From Otis tarda (taxonomy: Eukaryota; Chordata; Aves; Otidiformes; Otididae), in assembly GCA_026413225.1 (NCBI GenBank), contig CM048554.1:4666001-4730000 (forward strand): a stretch of 64,000 nucleotides of DNA, given 5' to 3'. Positions 35,918 to 47,960 of this stretch are shown one piece after another. Each line of letters begins with the position of its first letter. Position 1 is the stretch's first letter. The position numbers and the translations under genes are program-made. Below the pieces are notes generated by a model that worked only from the letters and a program-made list of their open reading frames with translations, was not told the origin of the DNA and did no database searches.

Positions 35918-36300
35918 GTGGGATTTTCCAAATAACTGGTTCATCTACCTTTACTGCTACTGAAGTCAGAAGGGAAATCTGGGAAGGAAGATGAGGCTAC
36001 CTTGGGGATGAAGGTACGGTTTCTGCCAGCAAATATGAAAAGATGGGAGCTGTTCAGAGCAGTAGTAAATCGTAGGGCCTGGTTTTCAAAAGAACTCAAC
36101 ACCAAGCTCACTTTAGAGAAGCGGTGATGAATTCTGCCCTTCCTAAAGAGAACAGTGGAGAACGGTTGGGTGTGCTTGGTGTATTTGAAAATCTGGGCGT
36201 TTATTGATGTGTGTCAGCCAGGGAACTGGGCGCACGTGAGAATGTGTCCTTGAGTGTGAATGGTAAACTGTTTCAAAATCAGTCTTTTGACCCTGGATGA
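35918..36300. repeat. Cluster of ancient sauropsid repeat relics
   Basis: GTGGGATTTTCCAAATAACT (35919) with CTACTGAAGTCAGAAGG, then GGGCCTGGTTTTCAAAAGAA (36075-36094), and GTATTTGAAAATCTGGGC (36181-36198). These are the paired arms known from old sauropsid repeats, GGGCCTGATTTTCAAAAG at one end and TTTGAAAATCAGGCCC at the other. The 36075-36198 pair faces inward, leaving about 85 bases between the arms. Neighbouring GTGCCACTGACTTTTGGTGA (36317-36336) may be a further trace. Confidence 0.5.
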
Positions 36301-36944
36301 GTTAGGAGATAGCAAGTGCCACTGACTTTTGGTGATGGAGATGTAGGCAGTTACAGACCAGTTTACGCAGCTGCCAGAGTTCTTAATTTATCTCAGGCAC
36401 GCCCAGACCAACACATACATGGTGAGAGGGAAGGACAGGACTTTCCTATCCTGCCTTGCGCTGCTGAAGCTTGGTAGATGTCTACCTCTGCATATGACTC
36501 TTCTCTCACCTTGACATTAATCCTCTCTTAGAATTAAGGCTTAAGTCCTTTCTCATATAAAAACAAACAAAGAAACAATCCATAAGAAAACCAGAAGAGA
36601 TCTGATGCGTTTTCCTCTCCCAAAACATTCTTCAAGTCTCAAGGCTTTGAGAACCAGTTTCCCACCTCTGGGGGAACGTTGATCTCTAGGCTGTGAAATC
36701 TCTCTGGGTTTCTCTCAGCCCTGGTGAATCTTTCAGTATTTTACACAAAGCAGTGTGATTCGGGCTGGGATTTAGGCAGGAGGTGGGCACTGAGCTGCTC
36801 GCTGCTGCCAAGACACAGCCTGTGCCTACCCACTGAGAGAGATCTCGGGGACTTTCCCATCGAAAATGAGGTGGTGGTGGTGGTAAAGTCAGGATCTGGG
36901 AATGCCAGTCTGACTGGTAGAATTAGGACTGGCTTCAGAAGGGG

Positions 36945-37050
36945 GTTTTTTCTCTTAACTTCCTCTTGAAAATAGGCCTTTGACTCCTAAGTCAGTAAAG
37001 AGCTTTTAAAAACATGAGCTTTAGCCTTTTTGAAAATCCCAGCCTTGATC
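36945..37050. repeat. Ancient sauropsid repeat relic
   Basis: CTTGAAAATAGGCCTTTGAC followed by TCCTAAGTCAGTAAAGAGCT and TTAGCCTTTTTGAAAATCCC. This matches the old pattern TTTGAAAATGGGACTTAGGCTCCTAAGTCA...TTTGAAAATCCCA. It belongs with the cluster about 700 bases upstream. Confidence 0.5.
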
Positions 37051-37239
37051 CCTACCACCAGTAATTTGCATTGGTGCGACGTGAATGAAATTAGCCCAGT
37101 ATGCTTTCTGGCATTACGTGCTTACTCATAAAGTCTGACTATCTGGTACTTGCTGTGTCTGAATTCTCTTTTTCTTGTTTCCAAACCATCTGGGGCAAAT
37201 GGGGTTTAATCCTATGCAGACCTTTGGAGTTGGATATAT

Positions 37240-37268
37240 TTTTTTTTCTCTCTCTTTTTTTTTTTTAA
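37240..37268 (+). repeat. Pyrimidine tract
   Basis: A T-rich CT tract (TTTTTTTTCTCTCTC followed by a long T-run). It sits directly before a 600-base stretch whose plus strand is purine-rich, so base composition switches strand here. Confidence 0.85.
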
Positions 37269-37299
37269 ACTATCAGACCTGAGGCATTTGGCTTACAGC

Positions 37300-37860
37300 C
37301 CAGGGTAAAGAAAGAGAAATAAGGAGGAGAGAGCAAGAGTCTGACTGAAGTGGGAAAACCAGAGAGTGATGAGCATGGAGAGGCAAAAGACAGAAAGTTG
37401 GCTGCTGTGGAGGTGGAGGAGTAGTGGCAACACACGGAGGACAGACTGAAGGTCGTATTCCATCCTGGGATTTGGTGGAGGAGAGGGGAAAGGCAGAGTG
37501 CAGCTGGGCACAGGTTCTGCTGAGGTCTGACATATCACTGCGAAGGAATAGTTGGATAATGTGCTACCATCTCTTCTTGCATTGCTGAGAAGATGACACA
37601 GGGCAGACTGAAAAAGGAGGTGGATATCAGTGAGGGAAACACAGGAGGAAAAAGGAATAGGCTAGTGTGGAAAAAAGGAAAGGATATGCTACTAAGCTGA
37701 ATGAGGAAAGAGATAAAGTAACAGAGAGAGGAAAGAGTCACGGCAGCAGGAAGTTTGAGTGGAATCTGATTTCCTTAATTCTCCAACCTTTCCCATACTG
37801 GGGGAGAAACCTAGCATTTGCAGGGAGAACTGATAGAATCACTGACTTGGGTGGCTGAGC
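37300..37860 (+). other. Purine-biased stretch
   Basis: For about 560 bases the plus strand is strongly enriched in A and G, for example GGTAAAGAAAGAGAAATAAG at the left and AACAGAGAGAGGAAAGAGTC at the right. Minus-strand frames in it read as Ser/Leu/Phe-rich nonsense. It contains no recognised repeat and no gene. Such asymmetry can come from an old, scrambled purine tract. Confidence 0.6.
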
Positions 37861-38339
37861 CCTTCCCTTGCAAAGGGAGCTGTAAGACAAGGATTTTTTT
37901 TTTTTTTTTTTAATTTAGCATTTGATCTTTTGTAAGGGAAGGGGTAGACTTTCAGGGCTGATTGTGGTCTAGAAGGGAACAGATTGTGGCGTAGTTAGAT
38001 GAGAAGAAGTGGTAAAGGCTTTCCTGTAGCCTCTGTGACCTGAATGTGGTGTGAAAGTATGGCTGATGGATATTTCCATAGCAGAAAATGCAGGCGTATT
38101 CCTAATTCATGCTTGCTTACCTGACCTAGGTAATTCAGATTACATCAGATAAACCAAAGCAATTTGAGAGCCCTCGCTATTATTTTAACCCGAATTGGCC
38201 AGCCCCGATGAAAAGTGTGTATCTGTAGACTTACCCTGTGCTAGGCAGCCGTACCCATGTTCTTACTGGCTCTGGGAAGCATCTCAGTACGGGCACCGTC
38301 AGCGGGTGAGGCTCTGGCTGTGCTGCAAGCCCGGCGCTC
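37861..38339. other. Single-copy non-coding stretch
   Basis: A run of 18 T lies at 37894-37911. CCTGTGCTAGGCAGCCGTAC near 38234 hints at the GTGCTAGGCGCTGTAC motif of old sauropsid SINEs and may be an outlying part of the next element. Nothing else is recognised. Confidence 0.4.
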
Positions 38340-38379
38340 TCGCGCGTAGCTGTGCTGGCCCAGGAGCAGAGTGAACTGG

Positions 38380-38478
38380 AGAGATGGCTCCAGTTGCCCA
38401 GGACCAGACAGGGAATCTGGCGGAGACAGAGACTGAGCGGAGGCCTCTTGAACTGCAGCCCAGCGCGTGGGATTGGAT
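38380..38478 (-). repeat. Ancient MIR-like SINE relic
   Basis: CAGTTGCCCAGGACCAGACA, then GGGAATCTGGCGGAGACAGA, GACTGAGCGGAGGCCTCTTG and AACTGCAGCCCAGCG. This fits the reverse complement of a sauropsid MIR-like SINE: ACTTGCCCAAGGTCACACAGG, GAATCTGTGGCAGAGC, GGGACTGAACCCAGGTCTCC, and TGAGTCCCAGC. Overlapping minus-strand frames of 77-107 codons here come from its GC-rich sequence and are not genes. Confidence 0.5.
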
Positions 38479-39299
38479 AAGCAGAACATTTAATATTGGG
38501 TTTCTGTTGAGAATACGCGCAATTATGAACACTAAATTTCTTTCCCAGGAGCATTCCCTAGTACTGATTTAAAATGTACCATTTCCACAAATATTCCTGC
38601 CAGAAAAGGAATTTGTTAAAATATTCATTGAAAGCAAATACGGAAGGGGGGCTGGCACGCAGCTGAAGCGAATTAATGTTAAGGGTTCAAATTAATATTA
38701 AATCTCCTTTGCAACAGTACATTCCTGTCTGTCATTATGACTCTGGGTGAGTAGGTGACTCTGTAAAGTCGCTCCTGGAAGGTGTACGTACAGCAATCAG
38801 TGTGATAACAGCCTTGCAGGTCGAAGTGGGTGGATGACTAGAGCAGTATGGTGATGACATATGGAGCCTTCCCTATCTCGGAAACAAATTCCTATCCAGC
38901 TCCGATCAAGAGCAGGGCGAGCGTTACTGCTTGTGGAGAAGCTCTGTAACACCATAGCCTCCTGGTGAGATACCGGCACAGATAGGAGCTGAGGTGAGGA
39001 GGAGGTGACCACCTATTCAAACAAACTCCAGACTTCTCGTGGTGGCTTTCATTTAAGGCCAGATGCCCTTCTAGGTACCAAGCACAAGTTTTTGGGCTAA
39101 AATAAAGAAAGATTTAGAGACACACAGGACATCAGCCTGCATGTTACACAGGACATGGCCTGCACCTATTGTGGTAGAGCCGTGTTTGTTCCCAGTAGCT
39201 GGGCTCCGGTGCTGTGTTCCCAGGCTCCTGTCCAGCACTCATGGCCAGCTGCATGGTGCATGTGGCAATTTGTCAGGAAAATAGTCAGCTCCCACTGTC
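38479..39299. other. Single-copy non-coding stretch
   Basis: No gene or repeat recognised. The single-copy sequence is close to the window average in composition and ends at the pyrimidine-rich tract that follows. Confidence 0.4.
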
Positions 39300-39447
39300 T
39301 TTTTTTTTTTTCCTCCATCTTCCTTTTTTTTTTTCCTTTCCTGTTATCTCTTGTTCCTTCGATACTCATATATATCTTTTATCTTCTTTCACTTTCCCTT
39401 CCTTGCTTCCCTGCTGTCCCCACTCCTTTCGTTTCCTTCCTCCACAT
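39299..39447 (+). repeat. Pyrimidine-rich low-complexity stretch
   Basis: About 150 bases are dominated by T and C, with two T-runs of 11-12 and long CTTTCC/CTTCC stretches. It breaks only briefly at GATACTCATATATA near 39361. The three plus-strand frames all stay open through it and give Phe/Leu/Ser/Pro-rich nonsense. A long homopurine-homopyrimidine stretch like this could form triplex DNA. Confidence 0.8.
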
Positions 39448-42400
39448 TTTATGCCAGTAGATGGTGGTATTCAGCAAGTCCTTGGAGTGCCAGTGTGTCC
39501 CTTTGTCACTAGCTGGCAGTCCAGCTCAGGGGTAGGAAGAACTGTTAATGTGTGCAGGAGTTTGTGGCTGGGTGATTGTCACATTGGTGACCTGCGTGAA
39601 CAAGAGTTCTGCTCAGTTACTCTTTATTTTCCTTCTTGTTAGGCCTGGGAAAGAGCTGTCAGATTCACAGAGTCCTAAACATCAGCAGATGAATCAATTA
39701 TTTGTTGCGATGTATGAGATTTGGGAGAACTTGGTGTACATGTTTCTGTGGGGTTGCTCAACCAGCTGGCAGAGGTGGATGTTGGTTTTGTAGCCTGCTG
39801 TCTGACAAAAAATTAGGGAACATGTTTCTGAAAAAGATTATCATTGGTGAAATAGATCTTGGGTCTGGATGCCCAATGCAAGATAATTGGATTATTAAAA
39901 ATTCAGACTCCTTTCAACTGTCTGGTGTCAGGCACCAAAGAATGGAAATTCATGGGACTTCAGCAAGTGAGTTCTCAGCGAGCCTCACCCCTGCTTAGGG
40001 GCAGGATTTGCAGTAAGAAGTTGGCTGAAGGTTTTCCTTCTTCTCATGTATAGCGTAACGGGACTACGCACGCTTTACGGCATATGTGATGCGGCCTGTG
40101 AAGAGCCTCCACCCAATACGAGAGCACGCTGCTCTGTAGGTGAAGGTGCGGAGAGCATTCTCTTCCACGTCTTCATTTTGTGGGCTTTATTCATTCATGT
40201 GACATCCACATTTCTCTTTGGAAATTATTTTTGTGCCAAGACTCTGCTGCTTATTTGAGTCAACAGGAAGGCTGTATGGAAGTTACAAAAATTGGATAGA
40301 AATTACGTGAAGGACCAAAGCGAAGATTTTCAAATTTGGTAGTGTGGAGTAGTGTGCAAAATTCCTTCTGAAAGAGGATGGGCAGCAGTACAAGCAGCAC
40401 GTGTACTTTCTAGGTGCTGTCAAAGTTCTTATTCTGCTCTGTGATGGTTCCTGAAAAGTCTTTAGCGCTGGCTGAAGTTTTGGTTTTTTTTTTTAAATAA
40501 ATGCTTTGATTGTGAAGCTCTTCTTGCCTTGCTTTTAACATCTCCCTGCAGTTCTTGCATGTTCTGCCTGTGGCTTTGCAGCGGTTTCCATCCCAAGCCC
40601 CTTTTGGGCATGCTTTATTTCATATAGCTTTTATTCTTTCTCCTAGTTTGGAATTTGGACTCCTTTCGTATGGAGAGCTCAACTCCAGCAGCAGATCTGA
40701 AATAAATTTGCTTTTTACTATTGAGGTTATCATTAGTCAATTAAGAGTAGCTAGAAAATAAGAACTAAAATGTTGAGGTGTGATGCTTTGATAGGCTTCT
40801 GGCTGGAAAATTACTGATTCAACTGTACGGAAAAAAATGTGGAGAAATTTGAAGTGGTGTCCTATTTTGGGTGTCTGTTTTAAGAGATTTTGTAGGTCTC
40901 TGATACTCAAGAGTTGCTCAGTACATACTTTCTATAACAAATTGTTTTAAACATTTTAACCTGAGAAACAAATACTTTGATCTGAAGCAAGAGTCACTTG
41001 ACCTTGGAAACCTTAAGCATAAACCTTAGAAGGACCTTTTGTCTCACTGTAAATGTTCCCGATGCCCCGACCTGTCACTGAAAATACGCTTATCTCTTTT
41101 CAGTGATGGACCTCAGCAAGGTATCTTGTCCCAGGAAACGTATGTCTCTTTTTTTTTTTTTTTTTTTTTTTTTTCAGTTGCAGCATGCTATTGTTTCTTG
41201 TTCTAGCAAGGAGTGTTTCATAGCCAATGTGTCTCCTTCCCGTTCTTTCTCCTCTCTGTCATTCCCTGGGGCTTAACCAGCCCGGTTGATAAATGTTCAT
41301 CAGCATACTGTAGATTACCTCATCCTAAGATAAGAACTCAATACACAATTACAATTCTATTTCTAAATAACTGTGGGCCAGGCTGTAATGCCTTTACTCT
41401 TTCTAAATAGCACCCACACTTCACTAGTGGAGCGGCTTGAAATCAAAATGCCATTCCATGCCGATAAGAACGTTCGAACTGAGCCCCAGAGTCAAGACCA
41501 ATGGATTTTAACTCAGTATTACTTTTTCAGTACTTCTCTTCTTTAATTTTCATCAAAAAGCACGTTCTCCAAGATCCCAAGATGAACGATACCCGTGTCT
41601 CCGACATGTTAGCAATGTTACTAACGCTGCTTTGTCTCCAGGTGTATTAGCAATAGCAATGCTTTAGAGATGTCTTTTCCATGTGGAAAAATACAACTCA
41701 GAAATAGCAGAAGAAAGGATTTTTCATGTATGTTTTATCCAAATTTTTTTTGTGTGTGTGAGGATTGCAACAAGAAACAAAAGCAAGAACTAATATAAAG
41801 GGGAATTTCAACATCTGAAATAATGTTTTGGTTTTTTATCAAAGATACTTTTTCATCCACAAAGTGTTTTATTTAGGATCTTCATGGAAATTGAGTTTTC
41901 AATGAAAACTCCAAGGTTTTGTCAGCAGTTCAACTGCGTTAGTTGAAGAAGCAAACATCCTTCAACAGAAAAAATCTTGCCCAGTTCTAATCAGCAATGC
42001 TGGAAAAAACATTGGATCCTGCAGAAGTCCCCTTCAATCAATGAAAAGACATAATCAGCTCTGGGCTTGCTTCTGTTTGTGTAACTGTGGCCAACATTGC
42101 TGCTGCTCTATGTGATGATCCTGCTGAGAACAAACCTTCCTCAATGTGGGGTCGAAATTGCCAGCGGTGTGTTAGAGCATTGATGGTTGGTTTCCAGAAA
42201 AACGTCTCAGGTCAACTGAGAAACATTGCACAAATCCTGAATCTAGTTCTTTGGAGGACAGAGCTGTAGGACAAGTAGGACCCATTTCTAACCTGTTTGC
42301 CCACTGAAATGCCGCTCACCACCCTACTGGGAGCAGCAGACCCCACTGTGGAAGCACGTGTGCTGGATACTGGTCCTCTCCCTTGTTCCCTGCGCTGAAG

Positions 42401-44695
42401 TTCAGGGGGATTGCTCCTGAGCAAGGGCCTGTCCATGTGAATAGTATGTCATAGATGGCTATCTAATGAGCTGTTAATTTTAGGATTCCTGGCTAATTGC
42501 CAGGTAGGCACATGACTGACTTCGTAGTAAGTGCAGCTCACTTCAGCCACTAGAACGGTCAACTAGCGTTGCTAACCCAGAGCATCAAGAAGTCGTGAGT
42601 CAAGCCTCTGAAATCATACCACTGGTTAAAAATGATGAGATTTTGTCAATAATGCCTTCTAAGGTTTTATTTCACTGGTAATTACTTGAGTTCATGTTTC
42701 TGCATTTAATTTTTTGTGCAGCTGTGAGAACTGGAGTTTTACTATTTGGTTTTTTCTAGTAGCAGCTCCGATCGTCACCCCGTAGATTGTCACACCCATG
42801 TCTGCATTCATAAGGTCTTCATAAAGGTCTTCAAAATAAAATTGACGGAGAGGCTTCTGCCTTCTGGCCTCTCAGATTTTACTCCTGAACTTGAGCATAA
42901 GTTGCCCTGGAAACTTTAAAAACAAGCATGTGGGGTAATTTGGAAGGTACTTGGTTTAGACATTTCCAGGTTATGGGACTGGAAATTCCTTATCATTCTA
43001 ACTTGGTTCACATGGCATGAGACAGAGATTACAATCTAGGAAATTATAAATCCTGTGAAGATTGTATGGTCCACTGTGAGTATCATCCGTGTTAAGTGTG
43101 CCGATAAAGCCCGCCGTGCTTTCTTAAAATGTGTGTAGTATACCAGCACTTTGTGCTCCCAGTGAGGGCAACAAGGAGAACATGAATCCTCATGGAGCAC
43201 ATCCAGCATCTTTGTTAGATAATTTGCTGCATACGTACAAATATATATTTTAGAGGAGAAACTTTGAGCAGTCTGTGTTAAGAAGATACTGGATGTTTTA
43301 CAGTGTGCTCTCTCTCAGAGCCTATTTCTGTAAAACTTCTAAATCACCTCTTAGACCAAATTCAATAGAAGTTTTGCCTGAGTAAGGAGTGTGGAAGGGA
43401 TTTCTCTGAATGCTGTCGGGATGAGGCTCTCCTTCAGTCCCTGCTCTCCCACTTTGCACCTCTGCACAAGATGAGGAGCCCACATAAACCAAATGAAGCT
43501 GTGAGCTCTCTTTCCAGTTTGAAGAAGGCAAGGGAAAAAGTCCCACTGCCTGTGACTTATTGGTAAAATGCCAGTTTTTGAAGAGTCCCAGACTTGCTCT
43601 GGGAACTTCTCTGGTAACTAAAGATGTGCAGGTGGTTTCTCTTGTATTCCAGGACTCTCCAGGTGTGTGCAAAGTGTAAAACAGACAGTGATGCTGAAGA
43701 GATAGTCACGCCAGCTCCTGTCCTTTCATCTGAAGTTGGTAAGGAACCTCCTTTGAAACGTTTTTTTACTAGAAGAAAGAAAGAGTCTCTCTCAAGGATC
43801 AGTGCCACCACAGGGAAAGGAAACGGCTCGTAAACACGAGGCATCTCGCATCTCCATCTCTTTCATCCCCTACCAGCAGCTCCACTGTACTTCAGCGCTT
43901 GAAGTACCCTTGAATGCAGCGTGTGCTATCTCGCATTAGGCTTCCCTAGATACTGGAACCTGCAAGAGGAGCTTCAAGGGCTTTGGCCTGCGGTAGAGAT
44001 AGTGGTTAGGTGGTGGATTTCATACCCCAAACCCCCTGCTCTGGTATGTAGAAGTCTCTGTTTTGGTAGCAGGACTGAGAATGGCAGCAGATGGAAATTT
44101 GAGGTCAAAAGCTTTCTACAAGGAAATAAAGTAGGAATGCTTTTTCTCAAGACAACCTTCTGTGAAAACTCTGAAATCCCATCAAAATGCATTGCTTTTT
44201 TGAAGGCAAAACATCAGATTGTTTCCTAGATCTTTCTTATTTGTTGGTTTTTTTTTCCTTTTGTAAAAAAAAAAATTATCAGCAGGACATTACTGCATTT
44301 AAAAGCACAGGAAATGTTTTTGTTTCTTTAAACCTTTTGGTAGAAAATATTTCTCACTTTCCTTCTAGTTGTGATCAGAATCTCAGCTGCACTTCTCAGG
44401 TGTCATCCGTATCTAATCTGAGCAGGCACAGGAGATACTCGGCGCTGCCGCATCGGCAGATGTATTTGGAAAGCATTCCCTGGAACAAACTCGGTGCAAG
44501 TTGGCGGTGGGGGAAGGGAGAGCGAGATTTAATTTTGAGCTGTTTGGGAGAGGCGCTGTCATTATGTTCCGCGTGCATTAAATGCAAACACAGAACAGGT
44601 TCAGGTCTGCGGCTGGTGCTCCTAGGTGTGACAGCAGTACAAATGAAATAATAATATCAGGTAATCTCAGCTGGTCATTAACCCTGCAGTAAATG
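39448..44695. other. Long non-coding stretch
   Basis: No gene recognised. A run of 26 T at 41149-41174 is followed by CAG and imitates a splice acceptor. An open segment with good splice signals lies at 43653-43738 (see findings). GC-poor DNA dominates 40250-41000 and 41500-42000. The plus-strand frame 44187-44651 (154 codons) has no domain. A G-rich TTGGCGGTGGGGGAAGGGAG lies near 44501. Confidence 0.45.
41149..41174. repeat. Poly-T tract (T26)
   Basis: Twenty-six uninterrupted T, the longest homopolymer in the window, followed by CAGTTGCAG. It could be the A-tail of a minus-strand retroposed element, but no element body is recognisable to its right. Confidence 0.9.
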
Positions 44696-44699
44696 CCTG

Positions 44700-45010
44700 T
44701 TTCGCTTGCCAGGTAGGAGCTCTCGGGGACCTCGGCTAAAATTGGTACCTTATTGTGCTAAACACACACAGGCACCCAGTTAAGGCCAGTCCCTTTCAGG
44801 AAAGTGTTTTTCGGTTTAGATGAGCAAGACAGGTAAAGGATGGGAGTAAGGAAGCGTAATTATCCCCGTTTCGCAGATGGGGAGCTGAGGAACTCCGGTC
44901 ACACAGGAACTCCGCTGTGGGTTTTCTGTGCTATCCTGGAGGCATGCTGTGAGTTAGCGGGGTCTCGCGCCCTAGCCCTGTGCTTCAGCCGCCGTCCTTC
45001 CTCTGCAGAA
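44700..45010 (-). repeat. Well-preserved ancient MIR-like SINE
   Basis: Some 300 bases follow a sauropsid/amniote MIR-like SINE in reverse complement, block by block. These include CCAGGTAGGAGCTCTCGGGG, ATTGTGCTAAACACACACAG, CAGTCCCTTTCAGGAAAG, GCAAGACAGGTAAAGGATGG, TAATTATCCCCGTTTCGCAG, ATGGGGAGCTGAGG and GGTCACACAGGAACTCCGC. A decayed tRNA-like end (TCTCGCGCCCTAGCCCTGTG) closes it near 45000. It is the longest and best-preserved relic of its kind in the window. The family is very old, so near-complete retention is notable. The 65-codon frame inside it is a by-product. Confidence 0.75.
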
Positions 45011-47960
45011 GGATGCGTGGAGTTTCTTGTTGCTTAAATAGAAACCTCGTTTACGTTTTCCTTGTTCCTCTTTTAAAAAAAAAGCTCCCTGACCATTTTG
45101 TTTTCTCTCATCCTCTCAAAGTGTTAGTCATCATTTAAAATACACGCAATGATTAAAATGAGTCTGATCATGTTCAAGTACAATATTTCAGGGAGGCTAC
45201 TTGGTATGACTTGCATGAGGACACGAAATGCCAGAAGGACCAGTGCAATCAGCAGCAAACTTCTGTGCCAAAAAGAGTGGGTGGGGTCATGTGCCGTATA
45301 CAAGGGATTCATAAATGTTTACTATAATTTGCTGCCTGGTTATATTTGACCTCTGCGGGTTGGCACATGGACTGATTTATTGCATCCATGCTATCTTAAT
45401 TACTAAAGGACACGGCTGAGAGCTTTTTAAAATTAAAAGTGACTTCTTTTCCTCAATTACTTAAGTGCAGAGGCTCAAGCACATGCACAGTTGTGTTTTT
45501 CTATCGAGAGACGGCGTGATTCGTACAGGCAGTCACACTTGCTTGTGGTTCTCCCAGAGTCTGGACTTTGGGTATGCGCAGATGCAGGCGCTTGACGCTG
45601 GCTCGTACGGATATGTTTACCAAGGCTTAGTAAACTTTTCTTTCCCCCACTGCTGGTCCTGCTTACAAAACTTTGCTCTTCTGGGTCTCGGCTCGAACTG
45701 GAAGGCAAAATGAGGAAAACCTCTGCAAGGTTGCTCCGAGTGTTTTTTCTAGCCCAGCTGGGTGTAGGTATTATTGGAGACCTCATGAGAAGGATTATTC
45801 CAACAAAATTTTCACCCTGGCTTCGTGGACTAAGGGATGCAAACAAGTTTTAAATAAGTAGCCAGCCTTTTGCTTTCTTAGCCAAACTCAGACACTGAAG
45901 CTTTTGATGCAGCCCTGCTAACGTGTACATTGTTGGAGCATTTGGAATGTGTGACACTAAGCAGTTATGCAGCAGGTCCGCAGGAATTCACAAGTGCTTG
46001 GACTTAATTTTTTCATAGTTCTCATTTTGAAAATGTGTCGGAATAATCAGGTCCAGACATTAGGGAAGCTGGTTTCTGTCAGCTATAGCCCTCTCTTGGC
46101 TTTTGCAAATTCAGGCAAAGGTTATGAGGAACACTTTGCAATTTGAAGTTGTCTCTCCGGGACTTGAGGCTTCCTCAGAGCTTTCAGAGGCCTTTTCAGT
46201 GTAGCTGCTACAAACTGAAAACTCCAAATTGCTCTTACCTTTCTCTTACTTAGTGTTGCAGTTCTGTGTACGGATAAGGTACATAACCATCTCTGTGGAT
46301 CTGAATTTGCAGATGCTCTAGCTGTGCTAGAGCATAGTTGCAGACTTGGGTACTTACAGCCTTTATTCTTCTTCCACATTAGTTACGCTTTATTCTTATT
46401 TCACGTCGGTTGTGCTCAAACGTAACTGAGCTGCAGCTCGTGGCATTTTCCTGCATGTCAGATAGCAGTGCAGTGCAGTGATTTTCAGCCTCTGGTTGCA
46501 GGACCCCAAGCATCCTCCGCAGGATCTGAGACAAAGAAAATGCCCCGTAAAGCAAGCCTGTCGGAAGGCATAGTCACTGTAAGGATGATTGCATCTCTTC
46601 TTTAAGTGGAAACAAGTTGTGAACTCTGAACTGATAAAAGAAAGGTGGTAATTCAATTTCTGTAAATCTCCATGATGGCTCATCTCGTGCTCGTTCCAGG
46701 ATTTAAAATACATAATGCAAATAGCAACTTCATGCAGAAGTGTGTTTCTCTCCCTTTAACAGATCACTTGCTGAGAAAGCAGCTAAAATCAATTCAAGCT
46801 ATCCCAGTCCCAAGTCTTCCAGAGCATGGGGAGGAAAGGGGGAGACCGAAATATCACGGTGTTTGTGAGCTACTAACAAAACTATGGCTGCTCTGGAACA
46901 AAATAGGCAGGCTGCAGGCAGGGAGGACTGCCTGAGGACATCCTTCCAGCCCCCTTGCTTCTTGTGCAGCTGGTGCATACTTTTGACAACACAGCACGGA
47001 GAGAGGAGTGGTCCCCTGGTCACCGACCGTGTATCTGCCTTGCAACTGGGAGGTGCGCTCGCGGTGCAGATAATGAAATAACGACTAGCTTTCATCTTCA
47101 CAGGGTTAGGGCAGGCTGGATGAGCCTGCCCGCGATGCGACGTGCATATTCAAGAGCTGGTGCCTGAACACCGTGCCTCCACTGCTTAAGGTATCCAAAG
47201 TAGATAGATTGAAGCTGGTCAATGCGTTGCTGTCGTGCCTTCGACTGCAAGGCGGCCAAAGTCACGGCTGCAAATTAAGGTGTTGTAAGTTAACTTGAGC
47301 GACAGATATTCTCCATCCAAAATGACTATGGAGATGCTCCCGGTTCTGTACAAAGCTCAGGTCCCGTTGCTCTCACTGCTGTGGAGACAGGCAGCAAACC
47401 CAGCACTAGTTCCTGAAGGACTGGCAGTCCAAACATGCAGGACCTCTCTCTGCACAAGCAGAGATGGATCTGACAGTGGAAAAGCATCTTAATGGTCACA
47501 CCAGAAGGCCAAAATGATCTGGAAACTTAGACCAAAGCTAAACCAGACACATAATAATAACAATAAATCATTTTCCCTGTATTTTTCACTGATAGCTAGG
47601 ATCTGTTTATAGACCTGTTACAAAAGGGTGTTAAATACAGAAGACCTGATCATGGAGAAGAGAAAAGCAGGGGGAGGGCAAAAAACATTTGAAACTTGAG
47701 ACAACAAAGAAGAGAAAACCGACGTGTTAAGATGTAAATATGGGTGATGTGTACACAGATGTGCCTGGAATAGGGAACCACGTCTGTGGTTGTGCAATAC
47801 CAAAGGAAGAAGAGAAGCGTAAGGAGCGTGAAGCTTTCAAACAGACCTCTGTAACAAGTCAGAACTAAACCTTAGAGCAAGATTGGAGGGAAATCAGCAC
47901 TGTAGAAAACTAGAGAGCCAGTTAGTAAAAGTCATGTAATTAAACCTCGAGTCCAATGGC
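45011..47960. other. Long non-coding stretch
   Basis: No gene recognised. At 46473-46506 CAGTGATTTTCAGCCTCTGG and then GGACCCC resemble the end of an old repeat with the pattern CAGTGGTTCTCAACCTGTGG...GGACCCC, but the body is lost. Frames at 45475-45846 and 46799-47101 on the minus strand lack domains. Nothing else is recognised. Confidence 0.4.

Noticed and set aside
41149-41177. Apparent splice acceptor (T26 followed by CAG)
   Set aside because: The T-run is a homopolymer, not a mixed pyrimidine tract. No open segment with a donor follows.
44860-45010. tRNA-like or polymerase III gene
   Set aside because: The tRNA-related look comes from the decayed head of the MIR-like SINE. There is no cloverleaf and no intact B box.
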